Shown: positions 7,818 through 17,117 of the stretch, one piece after another
Layout: each line of letters opens with the position of its first letter
How positions within the stretch are numbered: the first letter of the stretch is position 1
DNA from: Arsukibacterium sp. MJ3
Lineage (GTDB): Bacteria; Pseudomonadota; Gammaproteobacteria; Enterobacterales; Alteromonadaceae
NCBI RefSeq assembly: GCF_000987765.1
Contig: NZ_LAHP01000011.1
Span: 62,001-126,000 of the forward strand
DNA length: 64,000 nt
Direction of reading: 5' to 3'
Position numbers and translations under genes: made by a program
The notes under the pieces: model-generated
The model's database searches: none
Seen by the model: the letters and a program-made list of their open reading frames with translations, nothing else
What the model was told of the DNA's origin: nothing

Positions 7818-9668
7818 CTATTCGCCTTTTGCCGCAGCAATATATTCGTCTACCAGTTGCTCCAACACATCCAGCGGCACGGCGCCGTTGCGTAATACCA
7901 CATCGTGAAAATCACGAATATCGTAATGCTCGCCTAACGCGGTTTTAGCTTTTTCGCGCAGCTCCAGTATTTTAATCATGCCGATGGTGTAGGCAGTAGC
8001 CTGGCCTGGCATTACAATATAGCGCTCAATAGCTTTGGTGGCGTCGGTAGCAGAATTTGGCGTGTTATCAACCAAATACTGAATGGCTTGTTCACGACTC
8101 CATTCTTTAGCGTGAACACCGGTATCGACCACCAGACGACAAGCGCGCCAGAGTTCCATGGCTAAACGGCCAAAGTCGGAGTAGGGGTCCTGATAAAGAC
8201 CAATATCTTTAGGCAATACTTCGCTGTATAGCCCCCAGCCTTCAATATACGCGGTATAACCACCAAAACGGCGGAATTTCGGCATGTCTTCCAGCTCTTG
8301 AGCGATAGCTAGTTGCATATGATGGCCTGGAATACCTTCATGGTAGGCCAGTGCTTCTAGCTGATAGGTTGGCATATCCTGCATTTGATAAAGGTTTGCA
8401 TAGTACACGCCTGGCCGGCTGCCATCCATAGAGGGGCGCTGGTAAAAGGCTTTACCGGCACTTTTTTCGCGAAAGGGTTCAACAGCTTTAACAATCATGT
8501 CAGCTTGGGGTTTTACCCGAAACAGCTGATCCAGCCGACCTTTCATATCGTCGATAACCCGGGTGGCTTCGGCCAGATAATCGGCGCGGCCTTGCTCAGT
8601 GTCGGGGTAGTAGAACTGTGGATCTTCACGCATAAACAGAAAAAACTCAGCTAATGTGCCGCTAAATTTTACTTGCTGCATAATATCGCGCATTTGCTGG
8701 TGAATGCCGGCGACTTGATCTAAGCCTAACTGGTGAATTTGTTCAGCCGTTAAATCGGTAGTCGTGATCCGTGCTAGCCGGTTTTGATAAAAGGCTTCAC
8801 CATTGGCAAAGCGCCAGACACCATCATCGCGGGTAGCTTGCGGTTTTAAGTTTTGCAGGTAGCTGATAAGGCTTTTATACGCTGGTCCAACACTGGTTAA
8901 CAAGGCAACGCTGGCTTCGTCAACCAATAATTTTTGTTCTAATTCACTAAGCTTAAGCGCCTGCAGTTTTTTCTTAAAATCAGCCAGTAGCGTGCTGTCT
9001 TCACCCGGATTAAAAGGCGCTCCACTAATCACATTTTGGCTGGCAGTAATGACATGCTCGAACACAAACTCAGGAATAATAATGTTTTTTTCAGCGCGAG
9101 CCGTTAATTGTTGTTGCAGCTGGTTAAATAATAACGGTACGTTATTAAGGCGGCCAATATAGGCTTTTGCATCGGTTAGGTCTTCAACCTTATGCTGGTT
9201 AATTAACAACGACGGTACCAATGAATGAATACCGTACATCTGATTTACCGGATAGTTGTACAGGCGCCACTTACTATCATCCAGCCGGTGTTGTAAATCT
9301 TGCTGCATTAGCTGATAACTTAACTGGGTATTAGCATCTAACTGCTCAACACTAATATTGCTAAGTAAATTAAGATGAGTCCGCGTCAGCGCCAGCTCAG
9401 CGTCATAGGCCGCATCACTCAAATCTTGCCATTTATCATAGTCGTCTTTAATACCAAGCCGGGTTTGCAATACCGGATCTTGGCCAACCTGCTCCATAAA
9501 AACCCGCTCAAATATCGTGTTTGCTTGCTGATTTACGTCAAGTTGCACGGCTGTAGTTTGTTCAACGTTAGGTCCCGGTTGTGCTGTTTTAGGTCCGCAG
9601 CCGGCTAGTAATGCCAGGCTGACAGCCAGCGGTACCAGTGCTAAAGTGCGATAAAACGTTTTTTTCAT
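7818..9668 (-). CDS. DUF885 family metallopeptidase-like lipoprotein
   Basis: A DUF885 protein of 616 residues from the ATG at 9668, chosen because it has AAAAGG about 8 bases upstream and starts a lipoprotein signal peptide (MKKTFYRTLALV... ending in the lipobox LLAGC). The frame extends 20 codons further upstream, but that stretch is not signal-peptide-like. The zinc-peptidase-like motif HEGIPGHH is clear, followed by the conserved YIEGWGLYSE segment; both are hallmarks of DUF885 and resemble M32/gluzincin sites. It is presumably anchored to the outer membrane and acts on peptides in the periplasm, but substrates are not established for most members. It is preceded by hemW on the same strand (61-base gap). 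Confidence 0.88.
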   Translation of the reverse strand: MKKTFYRTLALVPLAVSLALLAGCGPKTAQPGPNVEQTTAVQLDVNQQANTIFERVFMEQVGQDPVLQTRLGIKDDYDKWQDLSDAAYDAELALTRTHLNLLSNISVEQLDANTQLSYQLMQQDLQHRLDDSKWRLYNYPVNQMYGIHSLVPSLLINQHKVEDLTDAKAYIGRLNNVPLLFNQLQQQLTARAEKNIIIPEFVFEHVITASQNVISGAPFNPGEDSTLLADFKKKLQALKLSELEQKLLVDEASVALLTSVGPAYKSLISYLQNLKPQATRDDGVWRFANGEAFYQNRLARITTTDLTAEQIHQLGLDQVAGIHQQMRDIMQQVKFSGTLAEFFLFMREDPQFYYPDTEQGRADYLAEATRVIDDMKGRLDQLFRVKPQADMIVKAVEPFREKSAGKAFYQRPSMDGSRPGVYYANLYQMQDMPTYQLEALAYHEGIPGHHMQLAIAQELEDMPKFRRFGGYTAYIEGWGLYSEVLPKDIGLYQDPYSDFGRLAMELWRACRLVVDTGVHAKEWSREQAIQYLVDNTPNSATDATKAIERYIVMPGQATAYTIGMIKILELREKAKTALGEHYDIRDFHDVVLRNGAVPLDVLEQLVDEYIAAAKGE

Positions 9669-9728
9669 ATGGGTACCTTTTGTGTTAAAAGCTGTTGTTG
9701 TTGTTATGTGTTGGTAATAATGTGCCAC

Positions 9729-10874
9729 TTAATCAATAAATAAGCTGATTAAGTTATTTAAATAGCGGGCACCTTTATCGGTAATTTGCCATTGCTGCTT
9801 ATCATTTTGCAATAAACCCTGTTGTACTGCTTTATCAATAGCGGGCTGAATACTGTCGAGCTCCAGCCCGGTATAGGCAGTAAATTCTTGATGTGGGCAG
9901 GGTTCTAATAAGCGAAAACGATTCATAAAAAACTCAAACGGCCGCTCTGCTGGCACTACCTGTTGTTTTTTATCAAGATAGCCACGGCTAATATCCATAT
10001 AGCCTTTTGGATGTTTAATTTTAACGGTACGGACAATGCTGTCTTGTGCTGGTAGCGTTATTTTGCCATGCGCGCCGCAGCCAATGCCAAGGTAATCACC
10101 AAAGCGCCAGTAGTTAAGGTTGTGCCGGCATTGATGACCTACCTTAGCATATGCTGAAATTTCATACTGCTGGTAGCCATGTTGCTGAAGTAGCGCCATG
10201 CCTTGCTGTTGAATATCCCACAACGTATCATCGGCTGGCAGGGATGGCGGGCGGGAGGCAAAGGCAGTATTAGGTTCTATGGTTAGCTGATACCAGGATA
10301 AATGCGGGGGCGCTAACGCAATGGCTTGTTGTAAATCGGCCAAGGCGCCCGGCACATCTTGTTGCGGCAAACCATGCATTAAATCCAGGTTAAAACTGTT
10401 AAGTGGTAAGCTACTGGCCAGTTTGGCAGCACGGATAGCTTCATCACAATCGTGAATTCGGCCAAGGGCTTTTAGTTGCGTTGTTTGAAAGCTTTGCACA
10501 CCAATGGAAAACCGGGTTACGCCGGCAGCGACATAACCGGCAAAACGTTCAGCCTCTACCGTGCCGGGGTTCGCTTCCATGGTAACTTCCATATCACTAC
10601 TACACGCTAGTTGCTTTTTTACACCTTGTAATATTTGGCTTATACCCTTTGCAGAAAATACACTCGGTGTGCCGCCACCAATAAAAATGCTCGACAGGCT
10701 GCGGCCAGCAACTAAGGGCAGATCTTGCTGTAAATCTGCCAGTAAATGGGCAATATATTCTTGTTCAGGAATACCTTGCTTCACCGCATGCGAGTTAAAA
10801 TCACAATAGGGACACTTTTGAATACACCAGGGAATGTGGACATACAACGCCAATGGCGGTAGCTGCAGACTCAC
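9729..10874 (-). CDS. hemW: HemW, radical SAM heme chaperone
   Basis: A 381-residue radical SAM protein of the HemW (formerly HemN-like) family. The SAM/4Fe-4S motif is C-x3-C-x2-C (WCIQKCPYCDF, residues 16-25), followed by the glycine-rich GGGTPS segment and the HNLNYW motif near residue 255 typical of HemW. HemW binds heme and delivers it to client proteins; it is not the oxygen-independent coproporphyrinogen oxidase, although it is often annotated so. The start directly abuts the rdgB stop (no intergenic base), and the order rdgB-hemW is as in E. coli. Confidence 0.93.
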   Translation of the reverse strand: MSLQLPPLALYVHIPWCIQKCPYCDFNSHAVKQGIPEQEYIAHLLADLQQDLPLVAGRSLSSIFIGGGTPSVFSAKGISQILQGVKKQLACSSDMEVTMEANPGTVEAERFAGYVAAGVTRFSIGVQSFQTTQLKALGRIHDCDEAIRAAKLASSLPLNSFNLDLMHGLPQQDVPGALADLQQAIALAPPHLSWYQLTIEPNTAFASRPPSLPADDTLWDIQQQGMALLQQHGYQQYEISAYAKVGHQCRHNLNYWRFGDYLGIGCGAHGKITLPAQDSIVRTVKIKHPKGYMDISRGYLDKKQQVVPAERPFEFFMNRFRLLEPCPHQEFTAYTGLELDSIQPAIDKAVQQGLLQNDKQQWQITDKGARYLNNLISLFID

Positions 10875-11477
10875 TTAATCTTCCCGGGGTGTTTGTAGCA
10901 ATTTAACTAACTGGCGTAAAGCCTGGCCGCGATGACTGATCGACGCTTTGTGCTCTTTACCAAGCTCAGCTGCACTGACATTATGCTGTGATGGAATAAA
11001 CACCGGATCATAACCGAAACCACCGCTGCCACTAGGCTGCTCGCTAATACTGCCATGCCAGACACCGTGGCAAACCAGTGGGGTTGGGTCGGTGGCATGA
11101 CGCAGATACACCAGCACACAATGAAACTGCGCACTGCGCTGTGCGGATGGCACCTGTTGCAGGGCAGTTAATAGTTTACTAATGTTGTCGGCATCGGTTG
11201 CTCCCTCACCGCTATAGCGGGCCGAGTAAATGCCTGGCTCGCCACCGAGCGCATCGACCGCCAGTCCGGAATCATCGGCAATTGCGGGCAAACCGGTAAT
11301 TAGAGCAGCATGCCGGGCTTTTATAATGGCATTTTCAATAAAGGTTAAACCGGTTTCGTCGGCATCGGTTACCCCCAGTGTTTGCTGCGGTACTATTGCT
11401 AACTGATAGGGTGCTAACAGTGTGCTTAGCTCACTGATTTTGCCTTTATTGGAACTGGCGAGAACAAGTTTTTGCAT
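10875..11477 (-). CDS. rdgB: RdgB, dITP/XTP pyrophosphatase (HAM1 family)
   Basis: A 200-residue HAM1-family nucleotide sanitising enzyme that hydrolyses dITP, dHAPTP and XTP to monophosphates and so keeps deaminated purines out of DNA. Visible: the N-terminal [12 protein letters not shown], the TGLTFIENA segment, [14 protein letters not shown] with the catalytic Asp, and GFGYDPVF followed by a conserved SHRGQAL C terminus. It is directly joined to hemW downstream. Confidence 0.96.
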   Translation of the reverse strand: MQKLVLASSNKGKISELSTLLAPYQLAIVPQQTLGVTDADETGLTFIENAIIKARHAALITGLPAIADDSGLAVDALGGEPGIYSARYSGEGATDADNISKLLTALQQVPSAQRSAQFHCVLVYLRHATDPTPLVCHGVWHGSISEQPSGSGGFGYDPVFIPSQHNVSAAELGKEHKASISHRGQALRQLVKLLQTPRED

Positions 11478-11508
11478 GTTTTTAGAGGCTTAATAGTTAG
11501 TTTGACGG

Positions 11509-11943
11509 TTAATCAACAAAAAAAGTGTGGCTAAAGCTCAGTTGTTGCTGCTGACTGCCTTGGCTAATATCAATAGTAAAGTTATATAACTGTTCGTTTT
11601 GATAGGGCACCGTTGTTAAGTAGTAAACGGCTTCACCTTCAATAACCTGGTTAAATTCCAGCTTACGCTGGCGGCCAAATAAATCTTTGGCAATGCCACT
11701 GATAGTGACTTGCTGTGCTTGCTGGCTAGTGCTGTCCAACACTGAAATATTAATCACACCACTAAATTTGCTACGCTGAATGTCATTTTTCACCGCTATT
11801 GCTGGGGTTAAAAAAGTGGCAGGGAAAGCGATGTAGTGCACGTCCCAGTTACCTAATTGTTTCTTTTGCTCGGCTAGCAGCTGCGGGCTACATAGTAAGA
11901 AAGTAACATTAAAAAACACTGCAAACAGACTTGACGTTTTCAT
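11509..11943 (-). CDS. DUF4426 family secreted protein
   Basis: A 144-residue protein with a signal peptide (MKTSSLFAVFFNVTFLLCSPQLLA) and a mature domain beginning QKKQLGNWDVHYIAF, the pattern of DUF4426 proteins, which occur between yggT and rdgB in many Alteromonadales, Vibrionales and Pseudomonadales. Function is unknown; the location suggests the periplasm and a beta-sandwich fold is likely. It sits in the yggS-proC-yggT-rdgB-hemW unit on the same strand (31 bases before rdgB). Confidence 0.8.
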   Translation of the reverse strand: MKTSSLFAVFFNVTFLLCSPQLLAEQKKQLGNWDVHYIAFPATFLTPAIAVKNDIQRSKFSGVINISVLDSTSQQAQQVTISGIAKDLFGRQRKLEFNQVIEGEAVYYLTTVPYQNEQLYNFTIDISQGSQQQQLSFSHTFFVD

Positions 11944-11966
11944 TAAGTAGCTCCTGTTACTGGGGT

Positions 11967-12506
11967 TTAAAGGCCGCGAAACACGTTGCTAAACAACACA
12001 TTAATAAATTGAATGGCAATAATTAACACCAGTACTGATAAATCAAGCCCACCTAACGACGGCAGAACTCGTCTAATTGGCCTTAATAAAGGTTCAGTCA
12101 ACTGATGCATCACCGATTCTATGGGGTTATTGCCCTGACTAAACCAGCTTAATAACGCCCGGATGATTAAAATCCAAAACAGCAGGTTCAGGATTTCTTT
12201 TAACAGCACTAATAAGCCGCTGATAAAGGTAGCGGGGATTTGAATACTGCCCACTAACATTAGCTGTAATACAATAAGTTTAGCCACAGCCACTAGGTAT
12301 GCTAGTACAATAGTGGCGGTGTCAATGCTACCAATGCTGGGAATAAGCTTGCGCAGCGGCAGCACTGCCGGGTTGGTTACTTTAACCACAAACTGACTGA
12401 ACGGGTTGTAAAAGTCTGCCCTGGCCAGTTGCAGCCAAGCCCGCAAAATAACCACCATTAATAATAAATTAAACGCAGTATTAATTAAAAACAACATGGC
12501 CTGCAT
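11967..12506 (-). CDS. yggT: YggT family membrane protein
   Basis: A 179-residue inner-membrane protein made of two tandem YggT domains, each of two hydrophobic helices followed by a P-x-x-x-P-I/L-R-K/R turn (AVLPLRKLIPSIG near residue 48 and EPLLRPIRRVLPSLG near residue 140). It lies 18 bases downstream of proC. YggT proteins have been linked to ion homeostasis and, in Gram-positives, to division; the function here is not known. Confidence 0.92.
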   Translation of the reverse strand: MQAMLFLINTAFNLLLMVVILRAWLQLARADFYNPFSQFVVKVTNPAVLPLRKLIPSIGSIDTATIVLAYLVAVAKLIVLQLMLVGSIQIPATFISGLLVLLKEILNLLFWILIIRALLSWFSQGNNPIESVMHQLTEPLLRPIRRVLPSLGGLDLSVLVLIIAIQFINVLFSNVFRGL

Positions 12507-12524
12507 GGTTTGCTCTCCGGCGGT

Positions 12525-13349
12525 TTAAATTTGTTGTGCCATTTCTTCAGCACGTTTTATAGCGGCATACATGGCGTCTGCTACCATTTTTTCCAAGCCC
12601 TGTTCAGCAAAGGTAGTTACTGCTTCGTGGGTGGTGCCGCCTTTAGAGGTAACATTTGCCCGTAACTGAGCAAAGCTTTCGTCGCTCTGCAACGCCATGG
12701 TAGCCGCACCTAATGCGGTTTTAGCTACCATAGCTTTTGCCTGCTCAGGCGCAAAGCCAAGTTTTTCGGCAACGTGCTGCATCGACTGCATAAAATAGAA
12801 AAAGTATGCCGGTGAGCTGCCGGTAATGGCAATAATATGGTTTATCTGGGCTTCCTGCTCCAGCCAGACATTCAGGCCAGTGCCGCTAAACATATGGTCA
12901 ACAAAAGCCCGCTCGTAATTCGAACAACGGCTCGGAAACAGGCCGGTTACCCCCTGGCTAACCAATGATGGCGTGTTAGGCATTGCGCGCACCAGGCGGA
13001 TTTCCCCCAGCCACTGCTCATAACGCCGTACTTCAATGCCGGCGGCAATAGTAACAAACAGCTTTTCCTGAATTTGAGGGGCGTTTTCTAACAGTTGCTT
13101 GCACAGCGCTTGCATCATCTGCGGTTTTACCGCCAGCACGATAATATCGGCCTGAGTTACCGCTGCAATGTTATCCATTGTGGTGCTAATGCCATACTCT
13201 GCTGCCAGGGCCGTCAATTTAGGTTGGCTGCGGTTGGCCGCGATAATATTAGCCGGCGGATAACCGGCGTTTACCATAGAAGCAATAACGCAGCGCGCCA
13301 TATTGCCTGCGCCGATAAAGGCGACGGTGTTGTCATTCATTTCTTTCAT
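12525..13349 (-). CDS. proC: ProC, pyrroline-5-carboxylate reductase
   Basis: The final enzyme of proline synthesis; reduces pyrroline-5-carboxylate with NAD(P)H. The Rossmann motif VAFIGAGNMA is at the N terminus, VRAMPNTPSLV in the middle, and the C-terminal ITGSSPAYFFYFMQ and TSKGGTTHEAV segments match the family. Of several in-frame starts I chose the ATG at 13349 (MKEMND), preceded by AAGGA; the ATG at 13340 is also plausible, and the first possible start at 13364 adds only a few residues. Its 5' end overlaps the yggS 3' end by 17 bases, so the two are translationally coupled. Confidence 0.94.
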   Translation of the reverse strand: MKEMNDNTVAFIGAGNMARCVIASMVNAGYPPANIIAANRSQPKLTALAAEYGISTTMDNIAAVTQADIIVLAVKPQMMQALCKQLLENAPQIQEKLFVTIAAGIEVRRYEQWLGEIRLVRAMPNTPSLVSQGVTGLFPSRCSNYERAFVDHMFSGTGLNVWLEQEAQINHIIAITGSSPAYFFYFMQSMQHVAEKLGFAPEQAKAMVAKTALGAATMALQSDESFAQLRANVTSKGGTTHEAVTTFAEQGLEKMVADAMYAAIKRAEEMAQQI

Positions 13350-14022
13350 AAGTCCTTGCGCCAAAAATTGCGGTGCCCAATCTTAGCATAGTTGCGCCGT
13401 ATTTCAGAGCCAGCGGCCAGTCATCTGACATGCCCATCGACAGTTCTGTCGCTGCCGGGTAGTGTTGTTGCAGATTTTTCGAAAGTTGCTGCATCGCGGC
13501 GAAGGCGCGCTCGCTGTCGCCCGGGGCCGGTATTGCCATTAAACCCTTTAGTGTCAGTTGGGGTAGTGCGCTGACAGCGTCAGCTAATTGCAGCATTTGT
13601 GTTGGGTTTATACCGGCTTTGCTGGTTTCATCACTAATATTCACTTGTAGCAAAATATTTAATGGAGCCAGTGCTGCAGGACGTTGGCTTGCTAACCGTT
13701 CGGCTATCTTTAACCGATCGATACTGTGCACCCAGTTGGCGTGTTCGGCCACCAGTTTGCTTTTATTTGACTGCAACGGGCCAATAAAATGCCAGTTAAG
13801 TTCGGCTAAGCTGGCTAGCTCGGTGGCTTTACTGACCAGCTCTTGTGGGTAGTTTTCACCGAACTGACGTTGGCCAGCCTGATAGGCGGCCTCAATAGCA
13901 GCTATCGGTTTTGTTTTACTCACCGCAATTAAGCTGATGCTGCTTAAATCGCGGCCTTGCTGCTGGCAATTTTCTGCAATGTTCTGATAGGCGGCGCCCA
14001 GTTGTTCTGCTATGTTATTCAT
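13333..14022 (-). CDS. yggS: YggS, pyridoxal 5'-phosphate homeostasis protein
   Basis: A PLP-binding protein of the YggS/PLPBP family, 229 residues from the ATG at 14022; the TTG four codons upstream is a less likely start. Key features: the PLP lysine in LIAVSKTKP (residue about 34), QFGENYPQE, the NWHFIGPLQSNK segment and the C-terminal SMGMSDDWPLAL phosphate-binding stretch. It buffers free PLP and influences amino-acid metabolism. It heads the yggS-proC-yggT-DUF4426-rdgB-hemW unit and is transcribed away from pilT, whose start codon is only 30 bases away. Confidence 0.94.
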   Translation of the reverse strand: MNNIAEQLGAAYQNIAENCQQQGRDLSSISLIAVSKTKPIAAIEAAYQAGQRQFGENYPQELVSKATELASLAELNWHFIGPLQSNKSKLVAEHANWVHSIDRLKIAERLASQRPAALAPLNILLQVNISDETSKAGINPTQMLQLADAVSALPQLTLKGLMAIPAPGDSERAFAAMQQLSKNLQQHYPAATELSMGMSDDWPLALKYGATMLRLGTAIFGARTYERNE

Positions 14023-14052
14023 AATTGTTGGCAAATTGGAGTAATTATTGTC

Positions 14053-15105
14053 ATGGATATTACCGAGTTATTAGCGTTTAGTGTTGAGCATAAAGCCTCA
14101 GATTTGCACCTTTCAGCTGGTGTGCCGCCGCTTATCCGGGTTGACGGTGACGTGCGTAAACTAAATATACCACCATTAACGCATAAAGAAGTGCACGCCT
14201 TAATCTATGAAATTATGACTGACAAGCAGCGTAAGGAATACGAAGAAAAGCTTGAATCAGATTTTTCGTTCGAAGTACCCAATTTAGCCCGCTTCCGGGT
14301 AAATGCTTTTGTACAGAACCGTGGTGCCTCAGCGGTATTTCGGACCATCCCCAGTGAAGTACTTACCTTAGATGATTTGGGCGCGCCGGATATTTTCAAG
14401 ACTATTTCAGAAAACCCGCGGGGCTTGGTGTTAGTTACCGGCCCAACCGGTTCGGGTAAAAGTACCACCTTGGCAGCGATGGTCGATTATATTAACGTTA
14501 CCCGGCACGACCATATTCTCACCATTGAAGATCCGATAGAATTTGTGCATAACAATAAATTGTGTCTGATTAACCAGCGTGAAGTACACCGCGATACCCA
14601 CAGCTTTAGTAATGCTTTGCGCTCAGCGCTGCGGGAAGACCCTGATGTTATTCTGGTCGGTGAGTTAAGGGATCTGGAAACCATCCGTCTGGCTATGACT
14701 GCTGCCGAAACCGGTCATCTGGTATTTGGTACTCTGCACACCACTTCAGCGCCAAAAACCATTGACCGGATTATTGACGTATTTCCGGGCGAAGAGAAAG
14801 ACATGGTGCGCTCAATGTTATCTGAGTCGCTGCGGGCCGTTATTTCACAAACATTGTTGAAACGAATTGGTGGTGGCCGCATCGCCGCCCACGAAATTAT
14901 GGTTGGGGTACCTGCTATTCGTAACCTTATCCGCGAAGATAAAATAGCTCAAATGTATTCTGTTATTCAAACCGGCGCCTCGCATGGCATGCAAACGATG
15001 GATCAGTGTTTGGTTAATCTGGTTAATCGTGGTTTAGTGTCGCAAAAAGATGCGCAAAGTAAAGCGCAAGATAAAAATACCTTTGGCGCAATGGGCCGTA
15101 TTTAG
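14053..15105 (+). CDS. pilT: PilT, type IV pilus twitching motility ATPase
   Basis: The pilus retraction ATPase, 350 residues from the ATG at 14053 (MDITELLAFS); the frame continues upstream into yggS but this is the family start. Visible: Walker A GPTGSGKST (about residues 132-140), the Asp box, Walker B region VGELRDLETI, the His box ETGHLVFGTLHT, and the C-terminal AIRNLIRE motif diagnostic of PilT. It powers depolymerisation of the pilus at the inner-membrane base. It is followed 11 bases later by pilU. E. coli carries the related yggR beside yggS, so this neighbourhood is ancestral. Confidence 0.97.
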   Translation: MDITELLAFSVEHKASDLHLSAGVPPLIRVDGDVRKLNIPPLTHKEVHALIYEIMTDKQRKEYEEKLESDFSFEVPNLARFRVNAFVQNRGASAVFRTIPSEVLTLDDLGAPDIFKTISENPRGLVLVTGPTGSGKSTTLAAMVDYINVTRHDHILTIEDPIEFVHNNKLCLINQREVHRDTHSFSNALRSALREDPDVILVGELRDLETIRLAMTAAETGHLVFGTLHTTSAPKTIDRIIDVFPGEEKDMVRSMLSESLRAVISQTLLKRIGGGRIAAHEIMVGVPAIRNLIREDKIAQMYSVIQTGASHGMQTMDQCLVNLVNRGLVSQKDAQSKAQDKNTFGAMGRI

Positions 15106-15116
15106 GAACTGACAGA

Positions 15117-16244
15117 ATGGAACTGACAGACTTTTTAACAAAAATGGTAAAGATGGGCGCTTCAGATATGTTTGTTACTGCCGGCATGCCGGTGGCGGCA
15201 AAAATTAATGGCGAAATGACCCTGATTGACGATATTCCGTTAACCGATGCTGCGTCGCTGGAGTTGGTGCTTGAAGCCATGAATGAAAAGCAGCAGCATG
15301 AGTTTAATCACACTAAAGAGTGTAATTTTGCTTTAGCCAGAGAAGCGGGTCGGTTCCGGGTGTCAGCATTTTGGCAGCGCGATCAAGCTGGTATGGTTGT
15401 GCGACGTATTGTTACCATCATTCCCAGTGCCGATGAACTTGGGCTGCCACCTATTTTAAAAGACATCATAATGTCAAAACGCGGCCTGGTATTATTTGTT
15501 GGTGGAACCGGCACCGGTAAATCAACGTCGCTGGCCGCATTACTGGGTTATCGTAATAAAAACTCTAAAGGTCATATTTTAACCATTGAAGATCCAATAG
15601 AGTTTGTGCATGAGCACCAGAAAAGTCTGGTAACTCAGCGCGAAGTCGGCATTGATACCGAGTCATTTGCGGCGGCGTTGAAAAGCTCGTTACGTCAGGC
15701 TCCTGATGTCATTCTCATCGGTGAGATCCGCAGCCAAGACACTATGGAATATGCGCTGTCGTTTGCTGAGACTGGCCACCTATGTATCGCCACGTTGCAC
15801 GCTAACAATGCCAACCAGGCTATTGATCGGATCATGCATTTGGTACCTAAAGAAATGCATGACAAACTGCTGTTTGATTTATCGCTTAACCTGCGGGCTA
15901 TAGTGGCGCAGCAACTTATTCCAACAGCAGATGGCCAGGGACGGTTAGCTGCCATCGAAGTATTGTTAAACTCGCCATTAGTGGCTGATTTAATTGCCCG
16001 TGGTGAAGTGGGCGAAATAAAAGCGGTAATGAGCAAATCACGCGAATTGGGTATGCAAACCTTTGACCAGGCGTTGTATGACATGTATCAGCGGGGTGAT
16101 ATTAGTTATGCTGATGCAATCCACCATGCTGATTCACCTAATGACCTACGTTTAATGATTAAGTTACGTAATAATGAAACCAAAGGCGCTGGTTTCTTAT
16201 CCGGGGTAACATTGGAAGGTTTTGAAAATAAAGGCGATAGATAA
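15117..16244 (+). CDS. pilU: PilU, accessory pilus retraction ATPase
   Basis: A 375-residue PilT paralogue with Walker A GGTGTGKST, Asp box, Walker B IGEIRSQDT and His box ETGHLCIATLHA. It lacks the exact AIRNLIRE motif of PilT and has a longer C terminus (LRLMIKLRNNE...), as expected for PilU, which assists PilT under load. A GGAAC Shine-Dalgarno sequence lies in a short duplicated string (GGAACTGACAGA twice, 15106-15129) at the start codon. Co-transcribed with pilT. Confidence 0.95.
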   Translation: MELTDFLTKMVKMGASDMFVTAGMPVAAKINGEMTLIDDIPLTDAASLELVLEAMNEKQQHEFNHTKECNFALAREAGRFRVSAFWQRDQAGMVVRRIVTIIPSADELGLPPILKDIIMSKRGLVLFVGGTGTGKSTSLAALLGYRNKNSKGHILTIEDPIEFVHEHQKSLVTQREVGIDTESFAAALKSSLRQAPDVILIGEIRSQDTMEYALSFAETGHLCIATLHANNANQAIDRIMHLVPKEMHDKLLFDLSLNLRAIVAQQLIPTADGQGRLAAIEVLLNSPLVADLIARGEVGEIKAVMSKSRELGMQTFDQALYDMYQRGDISYADAIHHADSPNDLRLMIKLRNNETKGAGFLSGVTLEGFENKGDR

Positions 16245-16282
16245 ACAGGCTACAGTACAGTAACGTCAGCAAGCTGCTATGT

Positions 16283-16996
16283 TTAAGTGGCTTGCTGGTA
16301 GCGTTTCTGTAAAATAAGCACCCGTTTAATATAAGCCTGCGTTTCCGCAAAAGGTGGCACGCCCTGATGGCGCCTAACATTGCCTGGTCCTGCATTATAG
16401 GCGGCCAAGGTTAAGTTTAGATCGCCATTATACTGCTTTAATAATTTTGAAAGATATTGGCTACCGCCCAGAATATTCTGTTCAGGCGATAACGGGTCTT
16501 GCACCCCCAGCATACTTGCTGTATCCGGCATTAATTGCATTAAACCGATAGCACCGCGTTTTGATACCGCGCCGGCCTGAAACGCAGATTCTGCATGGAT
16601 CACGGCTCTGATCAAGGCGGGTTCAAGTTGTTGCTCCCGCGCTACCTGGTCAATAATGACATTATAATGCCGGACGAATAACGCCGTGGTATACCAGTTA
16701 ATCATAGAATTGGGGTTGCAGGCGAAACAATCAAAATGCAGTTTTTGGTAAGGGCGATTCTGCGGCCGTCGGTCAGAAAACAACACCGTGCCATTAGTCT
16801 GGTTAGATTTAAACACCGCAATGCTGCTGGCCAGCGCAGGCTTAAGCGCTGGCTGCGCCAGGGGTTGTTGCTGGCTTGGGCTAAGTTTCAGTTGTCGTTT
16901 AGGCTCGCTAACAGCAGTCGCTTGCTGCGCTGAACGAACCAACGTCGAGCAAAGCAACAGGCTAAGGCAACAGCTAATAATAACGGGTCGTAACAC
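16283..16996 (-). CDS. Lytic transglycosylase (SLT domain), secreted
   Basis: A 237-residue periplasmic peptidoglycan lytic transglycosylase of family 1 type. There is an N-terminal signal peptide (MLRPVIISCCLSLLLCSTLVRS) and a low-complexity linker, then the SLT domain from about residue 110: catalytic Glu in IHAESAFQ, then GLMQLMPDTA, and AAYNAGPGNVR near the C terminus. It lies tail-to-tail with pilU (38-base gap). A role in opening peptidoglycan for envelope machinery such as the pilus is possible but not shown. Confidence 0.92.
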   Translation of the reverse strand: MLRPVIISCCLSLLLCSTLVRSAQQATAVSEPKRQLKLSPSQQQPLAQPALKPALASSIAVFKSNQTNGTVLFSDRRPQNRPYQKLHFDCFACNPNSMINWYTTALFVRHYNVIIDQVAREQQLEPALIRAVIHAESAFQAGAVSKRGAIGLMQLMPDTASMLGVQDPLSPEQNILGGSQYLSKLLKQYNGDLNLTLAAYNAGPGNVRRHQGVPPFAETQAYIKRVLILQKRYQQAT

Positions 16997-17117
16997 TTTT
17001 GGTTAATCCAACGTAATCAGAATTGCAAGTAAAGCATTGTGCGCGCCAAATCTCAAGCCACAACATTTTGTAATAGGTAAAATTTAGTCTTTTATTTTTA
17101 TAAAGTTATTGTTTGTT

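Noticed and set aside
15695-16084. 129-codon minus-strand frame opposite pilU
   Set aside because: Lies entirely inside pilU and has no protein-like features.
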